The notes: generated by a model from the letters alone, not told the origin. A stretch of 64,000 bases of DNA from Collybiopsis luxurians FD-317 M1 (GCA_000827265.1 KN834776.1:117448-181447), one strand, 5' to 3'; counted from the first letter of the stretch, positions 38,223-50,519 are shown. Program-made: numbers and translations.

Positions 38223-38699
38223 ATAACCTACTGTACTTTATGCGAGTGCAGTGCACCGTGACTGAGTAGAGGGTTTATTAGTTTCTTTGATGGTTTCTTT
38301 TCAATGGGCTTACAGACAATACCGTATATTCATATGCAGAGGAATTAACGTTTTTTTACATCGAATACAGATTTTCCATGATAGGTTAATGTCAAAGCGT
38401 CTTTGAGCAATCCAAAAATGGAAGTTGAAGGTATAAGTCTGGGTAGATGATCGTTTGAGCTCGTAGACTTGTTTTCGAGCCTTGGAAGTATTCTGTTGCA
38501 CGTAGAATGCACCTTGCAATGGCAATGGAATTCCAAAAAATCCTCGATTTTATGCAAGACGGTGGTGCAAGAAATGAACCTCTATAATAATAATTAAGAC
38601 ATGTCCTTAAACTATAGTTACCTTGAGATCATAATCCACGTACGTACGTAAACTAGTCATGAGGGAGGGGGAGCGGGGGGGGGGGAGGAGAGCCGCTAT
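38223..38699. other. 3' spacer between convergent genes
   Basis: No gene is seen. It contains a G-run (GGGGGAGCGGGGGGGGGGAGGAG, about 38667-38689) close to the F-box gene end. Confidence 0.45.
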
Positions 38700-40015
38700 C
38701 TAACAAAAATCAAACACCAACGCATCTTTCCTATCCCAAAAAGGCAAACAAGCACAGATACACTCTCTGATCTTCTCTTTACACCTATCTCCGGGATTGA
38801 TCCTTCCACTCTTGGCACTGAATCTGATAGATTGGAGTTTTTCAAATCTGGGATCTTCGAGGATCTGGGCTAGAACTTTTAGGAATGGCCGGTCTAAGTG
38901 GAATTGGCGGGACTGGGCGAAGGTGAGGTGGAGAGTGCGTAGGTTAGGGGTGTTGATGCGGGCGAGAATGGAGGGGATCCATTCGATTGTGCTGAGGACT
39001 CGACTGGGGGAGGATAAGTGGAGGTGTTGGAGAGCAGTGTTGGCGGACATGTCAAGGGATGCAATGATCGAATCTGTTGCGGTGTTTTCTAACAGAAGAA
39101 TGGCGCGGTTAGAGAGGGGCTAACAAAGGGCTACGGGGAACAAAAAGGGAGGGCACAGTTACCGGGAGAATAAATTTCTAAGCGTGTTAACAACTTTCCG
39201 AGGGATCGTAACAGATCAGAAACGTCTGACGAGTTGTAGGACGTTTGAACGCCGAAAGACGACACCATCCGTCCTACTTCGTGGGGAATGCATTCGGAAT
39301 ATATCCAAGTTAGGTTTTTCTCGAGCATCCATCGATTGCTTCCGTACAACGACAGACAGCATTGGGCTAGTTCTTCCGGAGCGAGAAATTCTCCCTTTTG
39401 ATACCGATGACGAGAGTCCGACGACGACTTGACAGAACACTCTATACTTTGAAAGTCAAATACGCGCAACGAGCAAAATTTTGCGACAAAGTCGGAGAGT
39501 TGGCGGGAGTGGGTCAAGTGTATGCGATGCATCGAGAGACATTCAATATGGTTCAGTCTTGCCAAGGAAGCCGTCATCGCGGGATCTAGCACGGCCCAAC
39601 TGAAGTTATCGAGCGCCAGACCCGAAATCCTCCCGAGTTCTGCCAAGTGGTGTACGAGTCTCGAGAGGGCACCCAGTTGGATTGGGCTCCAGGACGTTGA
39701 TATTGTTTCAAGTGGAGTTGAATCATCGCCAATGATGCGAATCCGACGAATTCGGGAGAAGATGGCAGGACGGGAGAAGGCGTTGTCAAGGAAGGAAGCG
39801 AATACTGGGATTGAGCGACTGCGTAGGGAGACTGTGGAGAAGGCACGTTCGTAGCTTCGATGTCGCCAGTCTTTACAGACGAGGCTGGTTATTGGGAGGG
39901 AAGAACGATCCAAATACAGAATTTGTTGGATAATGATGTCCTGGAGTTCCGAAGGGAGATAAGCGGCGATCGTTTCGGTCTGTGAGAGTCGATAGGAGGA
40001 ATAAAAAGTATGCAT
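38700..40015 (-). CDS. F-box/LRR-like protein, lineage-specific
   Basis: The N-terminal segment YLPSELQDIIIQQILYLDRS followed by LVCKDWRHRSYERAFSTVSL reads like the F-box-like start common in large basidiomycete families. Loose leucine-rich stretches follow (RLNHIECLSMHRI, NLRTLHLTFAQSRQF, LEDPRFEKLQSIRF). Two exons are joined by an intron with GTAACT and a TTAG acceptor (about 39073-39160), giving ENTATDSIIA. Such proteins may be adaptors of SCF ubiquitin ligases, but most are uncharacterised. It ends DALVFDFC at 38700. The start at 40015 is the first Met; the F-box sits about 20 residues in. Confidence 0.75.
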
Positions 40016-40696
40016 TTAGACAGACAGACAGACAATCGCATGTCAAAAAAACTTGACCTTACCATTGCATGAGAAGGTCAAAAGTCGAGGACGATGTTGA
40101 TTGTTGAGAAGCAAGAAGAATCAGAGTCTATCAGTAAATTTCGAGCGGCGTTTTAACCTTCTAGTGCTCGGGCAGTTTGGAATACCGGATGTTCATTTAT
40201 GGGCACTTCGAAGCTTGCCGGTACTTGACATGTATGTGGGACACGGGATTCATATTAAATGACCGCGTCAGACTGCGAGGATTACGCGTGGTCGAGTCGG
40301 GGAGATACCCATCCCACGCAAATTCGAATCCTCAACTGGGAAGTCCGGGACATAGGTAACAAGTAGGTCGGCGTATTGTGGACATGTACACCTACCGGTG
40401 GGGGAAACGATTATGAATCGATGTCCAGTTGAGCCTCCGTAAAGATAAATTAACGGACCTTGGAATTTGTTATCTTATTGTAATAAATAATCTCCATTTG
40501 CCTAGGAAAGAGTGTTGCGGGAACGTCTAACGGGAGAGTCGAGAAGGAAGGTCCGTTTGGGAAACTTGAGCGCCCACCATCAGGCGCCCACAGTCCCAAC
40601 ACAGTCCGGGCATCGGGGAGATGACAAATCACTCAAGATGACGCAATTTTAGATCATCTTATCCGATAAACGAATTAGGAAATACCAAGCTCTGCC
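40016..40696. other. Divergent spacer, no gene recognised
   Basis: This lies between the starts of the F-box-like gene (minus) and the glutaredoxin gene (plus) and presumably holds both promoters. A short CAGA repeat is at about 40020-40033. No gene was found. Confidence 0.45.
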
Positions 40697-41624
40697 ATGA
40701 CCAACCATCACGAAGTCACTTCCCCCGCCGCTTTCCAGCAGCTTCTGTCTGCAGATCTAAACCGTGTCTCCGTTCTCAACTTTTGGGCAGAATGGGCGGA
40801 GCCCTGCAAGCAAATGAATGCTGTAGCGTTGGAATTGGCCAAGAAATACCCTTCAGTTTTGTTCCTGCAGGTTTGGAGCGGTTGTTTTACATTGGCGGTC
40901 GTCGAAACTGCGATGCTAATCCGAGACCGGTATAGATTGAAGCGGAAGCACAGGCTGATATAGCAGAGTCTTTTGACATTGAAGCAGTCCCGTCTCTCAT
41001 TTTACTTCGGGTAAGCTGGAAAAAAATTTCAAGTTGTTGTAACATCCCTTGTTTTTACTCAATGCACTGACTCACAGGGACACACGTTATTGCAACGGAT
41101 TTCAGGCGCAGATGCTCCTGCCCTTACCCAAGCTGTAGCCAAATTCGCAACTCTCCCGTCCGTGGTCCCGCAATCGAGAACAGACCTTGCTCCGGCCAAA
41201 GCGTCAAATACGGTTGATGAAGATGTCCCTATGGATGAATCGCCGGCGGCGCTCGAAGACAGAATGACGCGGTTGATAAACCAGAGCAAAGTGGTCCTGT
41301 TCATGAAGGGTTCACCGGGTGCCCCTCAATGTGGATTTTCTCGGCGGATGGTCGGGCTTTTGAATGACCAGAAAGTTCAGTTTGCGCATTATGATATTCT
41401 TAGGGATGAGAACGTCAGACAGGGTGAGTTTTTGTCCTGTTTTTTTTACTTTTTTACTACCCGGACATGACATGTTGCTTACGTCCGCATTTCTAGGTCT
41501 CAAAAAGCGGAATGACTGGCCTACCTTCCCGCAACTGATCATCAACGGCGAGTTTGTGGGCGGTTTGGATATTGTGCAGGAGATGGTCGAGAATGGCGAG
41601 TTTGCTCAAGCTGTAGCAGCGTAG
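40697..41624 (+). CDS. Monothiol glutaredoxin, Trx-Grx fusion (Grx3/Grx4 type)
   Basis: These cytosolic/nuclear proteins bind a glutathione-ligated Fe-S cluster and deliver or sense iron. The N-terminal thioredoxin-like domain (about residues 1-100) has [20 protein letters not shown] in place of the WCGPC site, so it keeps one Cys, as is usual for the family. A linker rich in Asp/Pro follows. The glutaredoxin domain starts near [20 protein letters not shown] and carries the [10 protein letters not shown] motif, with CGFS as the cluster-ligating site. [20 protein letters not shown] closes the fold. Three introns, phases consistent, stop at 41624. Intact. Confidence 0.95.
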
Positions 41625-42429
41625 GTTGTGAAAAATATAAAAAAAAGTCTGCACCTCCTTTGGTTATTTTTGTTGTATCGTTATCGCGTCGCTTTGAATC
41701 AATTCATTTGTTACTGTTGTAGACGTTTTCGGATGAAATCCTTGAGCTTGGGATGTTCATGACATTTCCAGTATGGAGGGAAGGAACATTCCTTCTATCG
41801 TTATCTATCTATTGGTTCATTCCAAGCAACGTCATCGTCCACGTTCCCGCTTAATGGAACGGGACGGAGATTTCGTTCTTGATGGCTTTTTACTCTCGTC
41901 CGACTAGGAATCAACTGCCCCGCTGACCTTGACCATGACGAGCGTTATCGATAGTAAGCGGATTTAAATTGAAGTATTTCGCGTCCTTTTCCGATTTCTC
42001 ACCTATATTCATGTAACGGGGGTTCAACATGGACAGCTAGCACACATTACTTGTATACAGTACGCCCCATGCCGAGTCGTTTGGTTTGATCATTACGGAT
42101 TCGCTATCTCGGTGGGGGTAAAAAGTGCTTCGTCTGGGCAGGAAGCATGGATCCGTGTGGACACGTGTGGACCTCGAGATGAGTTTTAGGCCTATTAGCC
42201 CTGTCCCCCCCCCTCCCCCCAAAAAACGAAGCTTTGATTCTGAATTGTGTGTGCGTGTACGGAGAGATTGCGGAACCGAAGCTGTGTTATCTGGGGTTGT
42301 TTCCCGACGATATTTTTACTTTCTACCATATCTCTCTCTCAGTGTTACTGTAAACTCCTCGGTCTTCCTCTTTTCACTTGACTTGCTCGTACTCATACCG
42401 CCAAGTTACAGTACCAGAGTACATGACAC
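41625..42429. other. Spacer, no gene recognised
   Basis: No supported coding sequence. A C-rich tract (CCCCCCCCTCCCCCC, about 42206-42220) lies upstream of the isochorismatase gene. Confidence 0.45.
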
Positions 42430-43137
42430 ATGACCATCACCAAACGCGTCCTTCTACTCCTCGACGTCCAAGTATGCAACCTCTCCGACCCGCCCAGAGG
42501 TGTCCCCTCCGCTCCGACGCTGCGTGGTAATATAGAGACGGTGCTTAATGCGGCGAGGGGGGCGAAGCCGCCTCCGGTGATTGTGCATGTGAGGAATGCG
42601 GGGGATGTGGGTGATCCGGATGAGGTGGGGTCGAGTGGGTGGGAGTTGATGTTTGAGCCGGTGTTGGGTGCGGGTGTGGGGAGTGGTGCGAGTGCGGGTG
42701 CGAGTGCGGGTGCGGGTGTGGGGGGTGGTGAGTATGTGGTGGATAAGGTGAAGAATAATGCGTTTTCGGGGACGAGGTTGGGGGAGTTGGTCCCTGTGGA
42801 TGCGGAGGTGGTGGTCGTTGGGGTCGGGTCGGATTTTGGTATTAGAGCTAGTGAGTATGCTGGTGCTCCCTTTTTTCTGTTAACGTTGTTGTTTTCGGTT
42901 TGGAATAACCCCGTCTCTGACTGACGACGGTTAGCGTGCAGTGTCGCGTTGGATAGAGGGAATGCGGTGATACTGATACGGGGAGCGCATGGGACGTATG
43001 ATAGACTGGAGGTGTTATATGGGGGAGGGGTCACGCCGGCTGTGAAGGTGGAAGAGGAGGTTGAGGATGAGTTGGAGGAAGCTGGGGTGGCGGTTTTGGA
43101 TATGAAGGATGTTTATGGGATTTTTACGGATCGGTAG
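42430..43137 (+). CDS. Isochorismatase-like cysteine hydrolase
   Basis: Family members cleave vinyl ethers, amides or related bonds with a D-K-C triad. Visible parts are RVLLLLDVQVCNL (Asp), VVDKVKNNAFSGTRLGELVP (Lys), and after the single intron, GSDFGIRATCSVALDRGNAV (Cys in the expected nucleophile position). The intron runs GTGAGTATG to a TTAG acceptor. Between the Asp and the Lys lies a low-complexity stretch of Gly, Ala, Ser and Val (about 42660-42735) that is longer than usual for the family. The coding strand is unusually G-rich from 42540 to 43130. The substrate cannot be told from sequence. Confidence 0.87.
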
Positions 43138-43595
43138 CAGTGGGTGAGGGTACGTCGCGGGTTGAGTTTTTAGCTTGTTTGCGGTCTGAAAGACTTGTGT
43201 ATTTGTTTTAGCAATAGTTTGGTTGCCCTCCCTCGTGTCGCCTGCGCCACATAGCAAATTAGTAGGTGCTAGTCCCTCAAGCACTATCGCGTCATTCCTA
43301 CAAAATTTTGTACCTTAGTTTACATTTACTATACAAATTTCCTGATTATACATACACGTATCGCTGAGTCCTTTTTGCTTATCCGAAGTTGACCCAGAGT
43401 CTAATAGGAAGCCTCGTATTTTGGTCAGTGGGAGTATTGCTCATTCTAATCACATGTTACACCAAGCAAGTGACACGTCGGTCCCTTTGCTGGCGCTTCT
43501 CTAACAAATACCAAATCTTCTTTCCCCTTCCACAGCGAAGGCTCTTCTCTCTCTCTCTCTCTCTTCCCTTTTCTTTTCGTTTTCCCTCCCCCGGC
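43138..43595. promoter_or_regulatory. Upstream region of the intact Erv41-like gene
   Basis: The last about 110 bases are shared with the other Erv41 copies (a GCTTCTCTAACAAAT-like word, CCTTCCACAGCGAAGGC, then a CT-rich leader). This copy carries a CT microsatellite at about 43547-43564. Homology to the other copies stops near 43470, marking the duplication edge. Confidence 0.55.
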
Positions 43596-45661
43596 ATGGC
43601 GACCATATCAGAGGAGGAAACGTCCATCCTAAACAAACTGGACTCCGTCGTCCCAGCACCTCTCGCCCAATTCGATGCATTCCCAAAGCTGCCTTCGACG
43701 TACAAAGCGCGTTCAGAGTCGCGCGGATTCATGACCGTCTTTGTGTCCTTTTTGGCATTCTTGTTGATGCTCAATGATATTGGAGAGTTTATTTGGGGGT
43801 GGCCGGATTATGAATTTAGTGTTGACAATGATAATTCGAGCTTTATGAATGTCAATGTCGATTTGGTGGTGAATATGCCCTGTAGATGTAAGTTGACGGG
43901 GGTAAATCTTTTGATTATTTAGTTTTGATTGTTTGCTTTTATAGATATCAGTGTCGACCTCAGAGATGCTATCGGTGACCGTCTGTTCCTTAGCGGAAGC
44001 GGTCTGAAACGTGACGGGGTGACTAGACTTAGTTCATTAGAAAGCCCTATACTGAACTGTAAACCAGACTCGTTTTGATATTGGTCAGGCTACCAAGCTC
44101 AAGTAAGGCCTTGTCCTGTATTTCGTTTCGTCCATCCCCTCACTTCCGTTCTAGGGAACACGCCGCGATGCTCTCAGCCACCCAGGCCATTGCTCAATCT
44201 CGGAAAGCCCGTGGATTCTTTGATACTATCCTGAGACGCACTTCAAAACACGAAATAGCACCTACGTATGACCATCCGGCCCACCCGAGTGCGTGTAGAG
44301 TATACGGAACTATTGAAGTAAAGAAGGTCACTGCGAATTTGCATATTACGACCCTTGGTCATGGTTACGCGAGTCGGGAGCATACGGCTCATAATTGTGA
44401 GCCCCCCTCTTTTTATTTATTACCCTTCGCGTGCGACTGTAGCTGATGTACATATTTTGTCAAGTGATGAACCTCTCGCATGTTATCACTGAATTTTCTT
44501 TTGGACCATATTTCCCGGATATCGTGCAGCCTTTGGATTACTCGTTTGAACTTGCGAAAGATCGTGAGTGTCTTATGGCCTATTGGTTTGAATAACCTGC
44601 TCGAAAACTGACTCGCGATTGTGAAACAGCGTTCGTCGCGTACCAGTACTTCCTCCATGTCGTACCCACCACATATATCGCCCCTCGTTCCACTCCGCTG
44701 CATACGCACCAGTACAGTGTCACTCACTACACTAGGGTTATGCAGCACGGCGAAGGGACCCCGGGTATCTTTTTCAAATTCGATTTGGATCCTATGAGTT
44801 TGACGATACACCAACGGACGACGACGTTCACGCAGTTGCTTATTCGGTGAGATTCAATCATCCATGTCTTATGTCTATACGCATAACGTCCTAAAAAAAC
44901 TTTTTTACTCCAATGTTTTGGCTAGGTGTGCGGGTGTGATTGGCGGAGTATTTGTATGCATGAGTTATGCCATACGAATCGGTACTCGCGCCGTACAGGT
45001 CGTCACTGGCTCCGAAGATGAAGTGATCGTCGCGGCTAGCAGCAGCGGCGCCAAAGCCGGGTTACGATCCAAATGGGGTGGCGGCGAACTTCGATCTAGA
45101 AAGATGATCCGACAGGGCTCGGGGTGGACGATGGAATCCGCACCTGGGTCTCCTGCCATCAGCGTTGGCGGTGGCGGTGGGTATGGGAGCTACGCCAATA
45201 CACCGGTTTCTTCGACGTTTTCTCCTGCGGCGTCTCCGTATCTTGCTTCCCCGTCGTTCAACTCTCCGGTGATCCCATCGTCGTCGAACCCTGGTACGCC
45301 GAATCCGAGTGTGACGTCGTTTGGACCGCCGCCGTCGGCGTCGAGATCGAGACCTTCGTCGTTGTATCATTCCAGGACGCCTGGAGGATCCATGTCGATC
45401 TCGGGGTCGTCGTTGAGTAGTGCGGCGTTCCCTGTGTCGAATGCTGCTACGGCTGGTTCCCCAGCAGTGGGGGCGGGGGTTCCTGGGGCGGTTGGGTCTG
45501 CGGTTGGATCGAATTTCCCGCCTTCGATACCGGGGACACCGTCGTATGCCATGTTTCCGCCTACGCCGAACCCTGCGAATGGGAATGGGAGTAGTGGGTT
45601 CCCGACGGGGCCGCCGCCGAGGAGGACACCGTCGGGTGGGAGTGGGAAGAAGGATGATTGA
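43596..45661 (+). CDS. Erv41/ERGIC2-like COPII vesicle protein, intact copy B
   Basis: Erv41 pairs with Erv46 in vesicles cycling between ER and Golgi, where the complex retrieves ER proteins. My model has seven exons: 43596-43887, 43945-44018, 44068-44102, 44155-44396, 44465-44563, 44630-44846 and 44926-45661, or 565 codons with all phases matching. A first membrane span (FVSFLAFLLMLNDIGEFIWG) follows a short cytosolic N-terminus. The luminal part includes HAAMLSATQ, CRVYGTIEVKKVTANLHITT and GTPGIFFKFDLDPMSLTI; the second span is around CAGVIGGVFVCMSYAI. A Ser/Pro/Gly-rich cytosolic tail of about 200 residues ends in KKDD, which fits the KKXX retrieval signal. It is the only complete copy of three in the window. 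Confidence 0.93.
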
Positions 45662-46707
45662 GTTGTGTATCCGGATAGTGTGTGTGTGGAAAAAGATGGG
45701 GATATAGGGGTTTTTTTTTTTTACTATATATAACACGGTTGAGCGGGACGGATGGACCGAGGGAAGGAGGAGGATGGTGGGGGCAGCGCGGGATTGGGAG
45801 GCGGGGACAATTCGAATTGTTCGTTGTTACTTCTATGGATAGGCAGGTGCAGAGCCGCAGCTATTCATCTGTTGGTACTCGTTTACTTTACGTCTTCACC
45901 TCTCCCTTCTTCCCTCCCTCGCTCTTTCCCCTGTGCGTCTTAAACTTTCGCCTTCGAAGCCCCCTCCCCTCCTCCTACCCCTCACAATATTTCCGAGTTA
46001 TCTGTTGTACAATGTACATCAACCAATACATATTTTACATACTTATTAGGGATATATCGGTTGGTTGTTTGTGAAATAGCCCCATGTGTGATGCGCAGAA
46101 GTAATACTATTGTATTTAATCCTAGTAGCACACACTGTTCGTGGTACTTTCGAGTAGATGGGACGGTGAGGATGAGGGGATGTTTTTACGTGGAAGAAGC
46201 AATTTTGTACTATGCGGTACTACTAATACTATGTACTTAAGGATTCAAAATTCGAGAGAATTGTTCCAAAATGGATCTTCACCTTGCTGAGTAGTGTGAG
46301 TCACCGAGACGCATATTAAACAAATAACAACTGGCGTGCAAGTTCGACATTTATATACACATGCATATTGTATTATAAGGCATTTTCCAGAACAAAACTA
46401 TCTCACCCGATACAAAGCTTTCGATGCCTCCAAGATACAATTCCGTCATACCTATCGACCTAGCTTGTTCCAGCCATCTATATCACGAAATCGCGGGGTC
46501 AGAGACTTGGAAGGCGTGGAAAGATATCAAGGCAGCGAATGGACAAAAAGCGAAAACAAAAAACAAAAACAAAAACAGCATGCACAAAAGATTTCAGTCA
46601 CATCCTAGAATGTCACAACATCAAACATTGCATTCAATTTCATCATGAAATAATAGTCCAACTTACTGGCTTTAAGAGATTGGGCAGCTTGCTATAGTGA
46701 TTGACAT
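45662..46707. repeat. Duplicated noncoding flank (copy B) with TPR-gene tail remnant
   Basis: This lies between the convergent Erv41 and NLR-like genes. It starts with a T-run and an ACTATATATAAC word right after the Erv41 stop, then a near-palindrome (GACAATTCGAATTGTTCG, about 45807-45824), and a remnant of the TPR gene last exon on the minus strand at about 46420-46500. An AAAAAC-repeat tract is at about 46555-46580. Matching copies are at 2.83-3.91, 50.99-53.40 and 63.62-64.0 kb. At 46126-46127 the TA is the empty insertion site of the inverted-repeat element. No conserved coding frame. Confidence 0.8.
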
Positions 46708-47802
46708 TCAATTATTACTGTTTTGAGCATCAACAGCTCCCTGATGATCCAGAATAAGGTGGACAATCTCATGATGGCCATTCTGTGTTGCTATATACAG
46801 TGGGGTCTGATTATTCTTGTTTTGAGCATCAACAGCTGCCTTACTGTCCAGAAGAAGGCGGACAACCTCATGATGGCCATTTTGTGCTGCCACATGCAGT
46901 GGGGTCCAATTATCCTTTTCTTGAGCATCAACAGCTGCCTTACTGTCCAGAAGAAGACGGACAACCTCATGATGGCCATTGTGTGCTGCCAGATGCAGTG
47001 GGGTCCAATTATCCTCTTCTTGAGCATCAACAGCTGCCTTCCTGTCCAGAAGAAGGCAGACAACCTCATGATGGCCATTTTCTGCTGCCAGATGCAGTGG
47101 GGTCGAATTATTGCTTTTTTGAGCATCAATAGCTGCCTTCCTGTCCAGAAGAAGGCGGACAACCTCATGGTGGCCATTTTGTGCTGCCAGATGCAATGGT
47201 GTTGAATTATTGCTGTTTTGAGCATCAACAGCTGCCTTACTGTTCAGAAGAAGATGGACAACCTCATGATGGCCATTTTGTGCTGCAAAATGCAGTGGGG
47301 TCCAATTATCCTCTTCATGAGCATCAACAGCTGCCTTACTGTCCAGAAGAAGGTGGACAACCTCATGATGGCCATTTTCTGCTGCCAGATGCAGTGGGGT
47401 CCAATTATCCTCTTCTTGAGCATCAACAGCTGCCTTCCTGTCCAGAAGAAGGCGGACAACCTCATGATGGCCATTTTGTGCTGCCAGATGCAGTGGGGTC
47501 CAATTATCCTTTTGTTGAGCATCAACAGCTGCCTTACTGTTCAGAAGAAGGCAGACAACCTCATGATGGCTATTTTGTGCTGCCAGATGCAGTGGGGTCC
47601 AATTATCCTTTTGTTGAGCATCAACAGCTGCCTTACTGTCCAGAAGAAGGCAGACAACCTCATGATGGCCATTATATGCTGCCTTATGCAGTGGGGTTGA
47701 ATTATTGCTGTTTTGAGCATCAACAGCTGCATTACTATTCAGAAGCATTTGGACAATCTCAATGTTGCCCCTCTCTGCAGCAACACAGAGTGCAGATCCA
47801 GC
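46708..47802 (-). repeat. Ankyrin-coding tandem array, 11 units of 99 bases
   Basis: Units encode a 33-residue repeat of the form NWTPLHLAAQNGHHEVVxLL. The nine middle units are very alike at DNA level. The first (GSALCVAAERGNIEIVQMLL) and last (QTPLYIATQNGHHEIVHLIL) are the most divergent, as in capping repeats. Variation clusters at the first two residues, after LH, after LAA and after VV. Confidence 0.9.
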
Positions 47803-50519
47803 TCTCCCCCCTACACTACTTACAATTTGAGGAAATCTTGCCACCCATCTTTTTACATATGTAAGCTCCCTCAGAGCTGCAGCACAGTATAGTGCTTGAC
47901 TATTTCTATTGTATCTTCTGCCATCAGTGCTCATGCTGCACCATTCAATATGTTTTGACTGTGGGTCTAATAGTTCCTTCAATTCATTCTCAGAGGCTTT
48001 ATTTCCATGGCTGTGAGAGTCCAACATATGTTCTACCCAGTAATCAACTGCATAATGACACAATAGCAGTGTCAATAAATTGGAAAGATGCATTAAGTTA
48101 CTAATGCACAGTTTAGCCAGGGTTGTATTGGCCTTCTCTGGTTCAAGCTGATATCCTTCCATGCAATCTTTAAAGGTCAGGTACTCTTGTATTGACAAGT
48201 GTGCAAATTGCACAATTCTAGATGAATGCTGCTCCTTCATGACATCCACAATCCTAATTAAACTGGAGCAGGTCTTGAGTAATGTATCCTCTGCACTCTG
48301 AGCACAGTGCTTTGGTCTGAAGACCACATTTCCATTCTGTTCGACCTCCAAGCATAACACTTCTGCTAGCTCCTGTGGTGAAAGTGGGCACTTAGCATAT
48401 GCTAGACATTCAAAAACATGCAATGCATGGGGCTTGTTAAAGTTGGAAATGCTCCTAAGGATACACTTATAGGTGTCGTTGAGAGATTGGGGTAGAGCTT
48501 CCAGCACCTTTCCAATATCAATCAATTGGCAAACATTCAAGATCATGAGTTGTTGTTTAGCCAAGAGGAACCTAGAAAAAAGTTCCCTAATTACAAAAAT
48601 GAAAGGAGGCCCTACTATTTACTTACATGCCATTTGCTTTCATAATTAATGATTCCTGAGCAGTCTTCTTGTTTGTGACAGACCAGCCATCTATCATTGA
48701 TATATTTTCTGAAATGTAATGGTTAATATCATGGGTATGATTCTCCATTATATTGAGGTTGAGCTCCTCCAGAACAGATTCTTCCATTGAATCAGATCTC
48801 AAAGCCAAATGTGATTGTAAGCCTTTCTTGATGTCCTGCTCTGGACGACTGGTAACAAGAATGTGAAGACCCTCATTTTTTGATTCAACAAGTGTTTGAA
48901 AAAGGGGAATGAGCTCCCACTCTCTTGCAGGCTTTGGAAATTCATCAAGGGCATCACAGACTAGATATACATTTTTCAACACTTGCAACATGCCAGTGAA
49001 GCATTCAAGAAGCAAGTCATCATTGGGATGCTTAGGATGAGTCTGATTGTTAGCCTGGTAAAATTCAGACAAGTGGCTGTTGCAAGCTGCAGAATGAGAT
49101 GCCAGTTGAAAGATCACTGAAGACAGAAACCCAGATATGGTTTGCTTGGTTGAGTCACGGAAGTCAAAATAGAAGAATGCCAGTCCTGGCTCTTTTCTGA
49201 GTGCTTCAATGGCTGATGAGCTAGATAGCATGCTAGACCACTTGATGCATACAAAAAAGCACAGGGCCACTTAACATGGAACACTTTTTCCACTGCCTGC
49301 TGAAAGAGAAGTTAGGGGAAAAGAATATGAGAATGAAAAAAAATACAACACACACTTTCCATAGATCCAGAGGACACTTTTTTCCACTTTCTTCCATTGA
49401 GAAAATATGGAATTTGGCTTGAAAAGCCATGTACCAGTACCCCTGTGCTGTGCCTTATAGATGGTGTTATGATGTTGGTAGACATCAGGGGGTGACAACC
49501 ACTTTTTACTTTGCTCATCCACTTGACATGTATTATGAGATTAAGGTACCATGGTAACAATAAGAAGCTCACTCTGTGTTTCAACCATTTTAGCATCAAG
49601 GTTGTCTACCTTGATGTCAATGTTATACACCTTGTTATGTATTTCTCCAATCTCCATCAGTGCTTCTCTGTTTGTGAGCTTATCCAGCTTTTGGAGTGCT
49701 TCTTGGACCTCCTTTTCTCTAAGTAGAGACTTCCCAAAATCCTCTGGAATATCAATAAGACTCCATATGTGACTGTGGGATCAATAAATACACACTAGAG
49801 CACTGCCAAATCATGTTCCATGGTTTCTTGGCATTGCTATCTTGATATTTTATGAGGAAAGTAAAAACATGGAGAACTTGCACTAGCATCTGGATATAGA
49901 TCTCTTTCATCATAGAGCTAAGCTTGGAATTTGCATCAAGATGCCACTTAATATGGTCGAGAGCATCCTGTAGTTTCTCCGACAACTCTACAAGGGCATT
50001 GTACACTTCAGTTACACCCTTTGTTGCCTATATACTCAAATGTGAGAATCTGCTTAATAGTTCTGCATTACAGTAGAGGACACACTACAAGCAAGGCCCT
50101 AAAGGCAACAAAAATAGCCTTTCCTTCAGGTACACTCTGATAAACTGTTAAAATACAATTCAATCTACTTGGAAGTCACATACCGCAGCAGCAGCAGCCT
50201 CTGCCCCTGTATCATTGAACAGCCTAACAAGGTTCACAACTGATGTAAGCACACTACATATGTTCTTGCCCTTTTCCCAAAAAGCCTTGAGCCCTTTTGA
50301 TTGGGTTTCAAGGATGCTGACTATGTTGTCCACAGAGGGGTCATCCGGAAATAGGGCAGCCTGGTCTTGGTAAATATTGCAACCAGTCTGCTTCTTGTAA
50401 GATATGAGTGCTTTCACCCATAGGTTTTCAAAGTCAATTGTGACAGGTTGAGCAATTGCGAATGCTGTAGAAATTGCAGACCTAGCAAGTATGGAAAGTG
50501 TACTTGGATGTTCAGTCAT
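46708..50519 (-). pseudogene. Goodbye-NACHT-ankyrin NLR-like gene, 11-repeat copy, probably broken
   Basis: Same architecture as the gene at 53.4-58.8 kb. A Goodbye-type N-terminal domain (exons 50519-50185 and about 50030-49795) is followed by a linker, a NACHT domain (P-loop GSGKS; VYLVCDALDEFPKP as Walker B; LHILVTSRPEQDI), and a 618-codon last exon (46708-48564) with 11 ankyrin repeats. At the exon that ends just after the P-loop, the donor corresponding to GGTGAGT in the other gene reads GTTAAGT here (about 49274-49280). The GT used by its sister is therefore lost, and reading on meets a stop. CpG-type changes give R to H, Q or C and A to V in exon 1. Unless another donor rescues it, it yields only a truncated product. 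Confidence 0.75.

Noticed and set aside
40270..40345. Possible tRNA, from GTGGTCGAG and TTCGAATCC words
   Set aside because: The two words do not sit in a foldable cloverleaf; no acceptor pairing was found.
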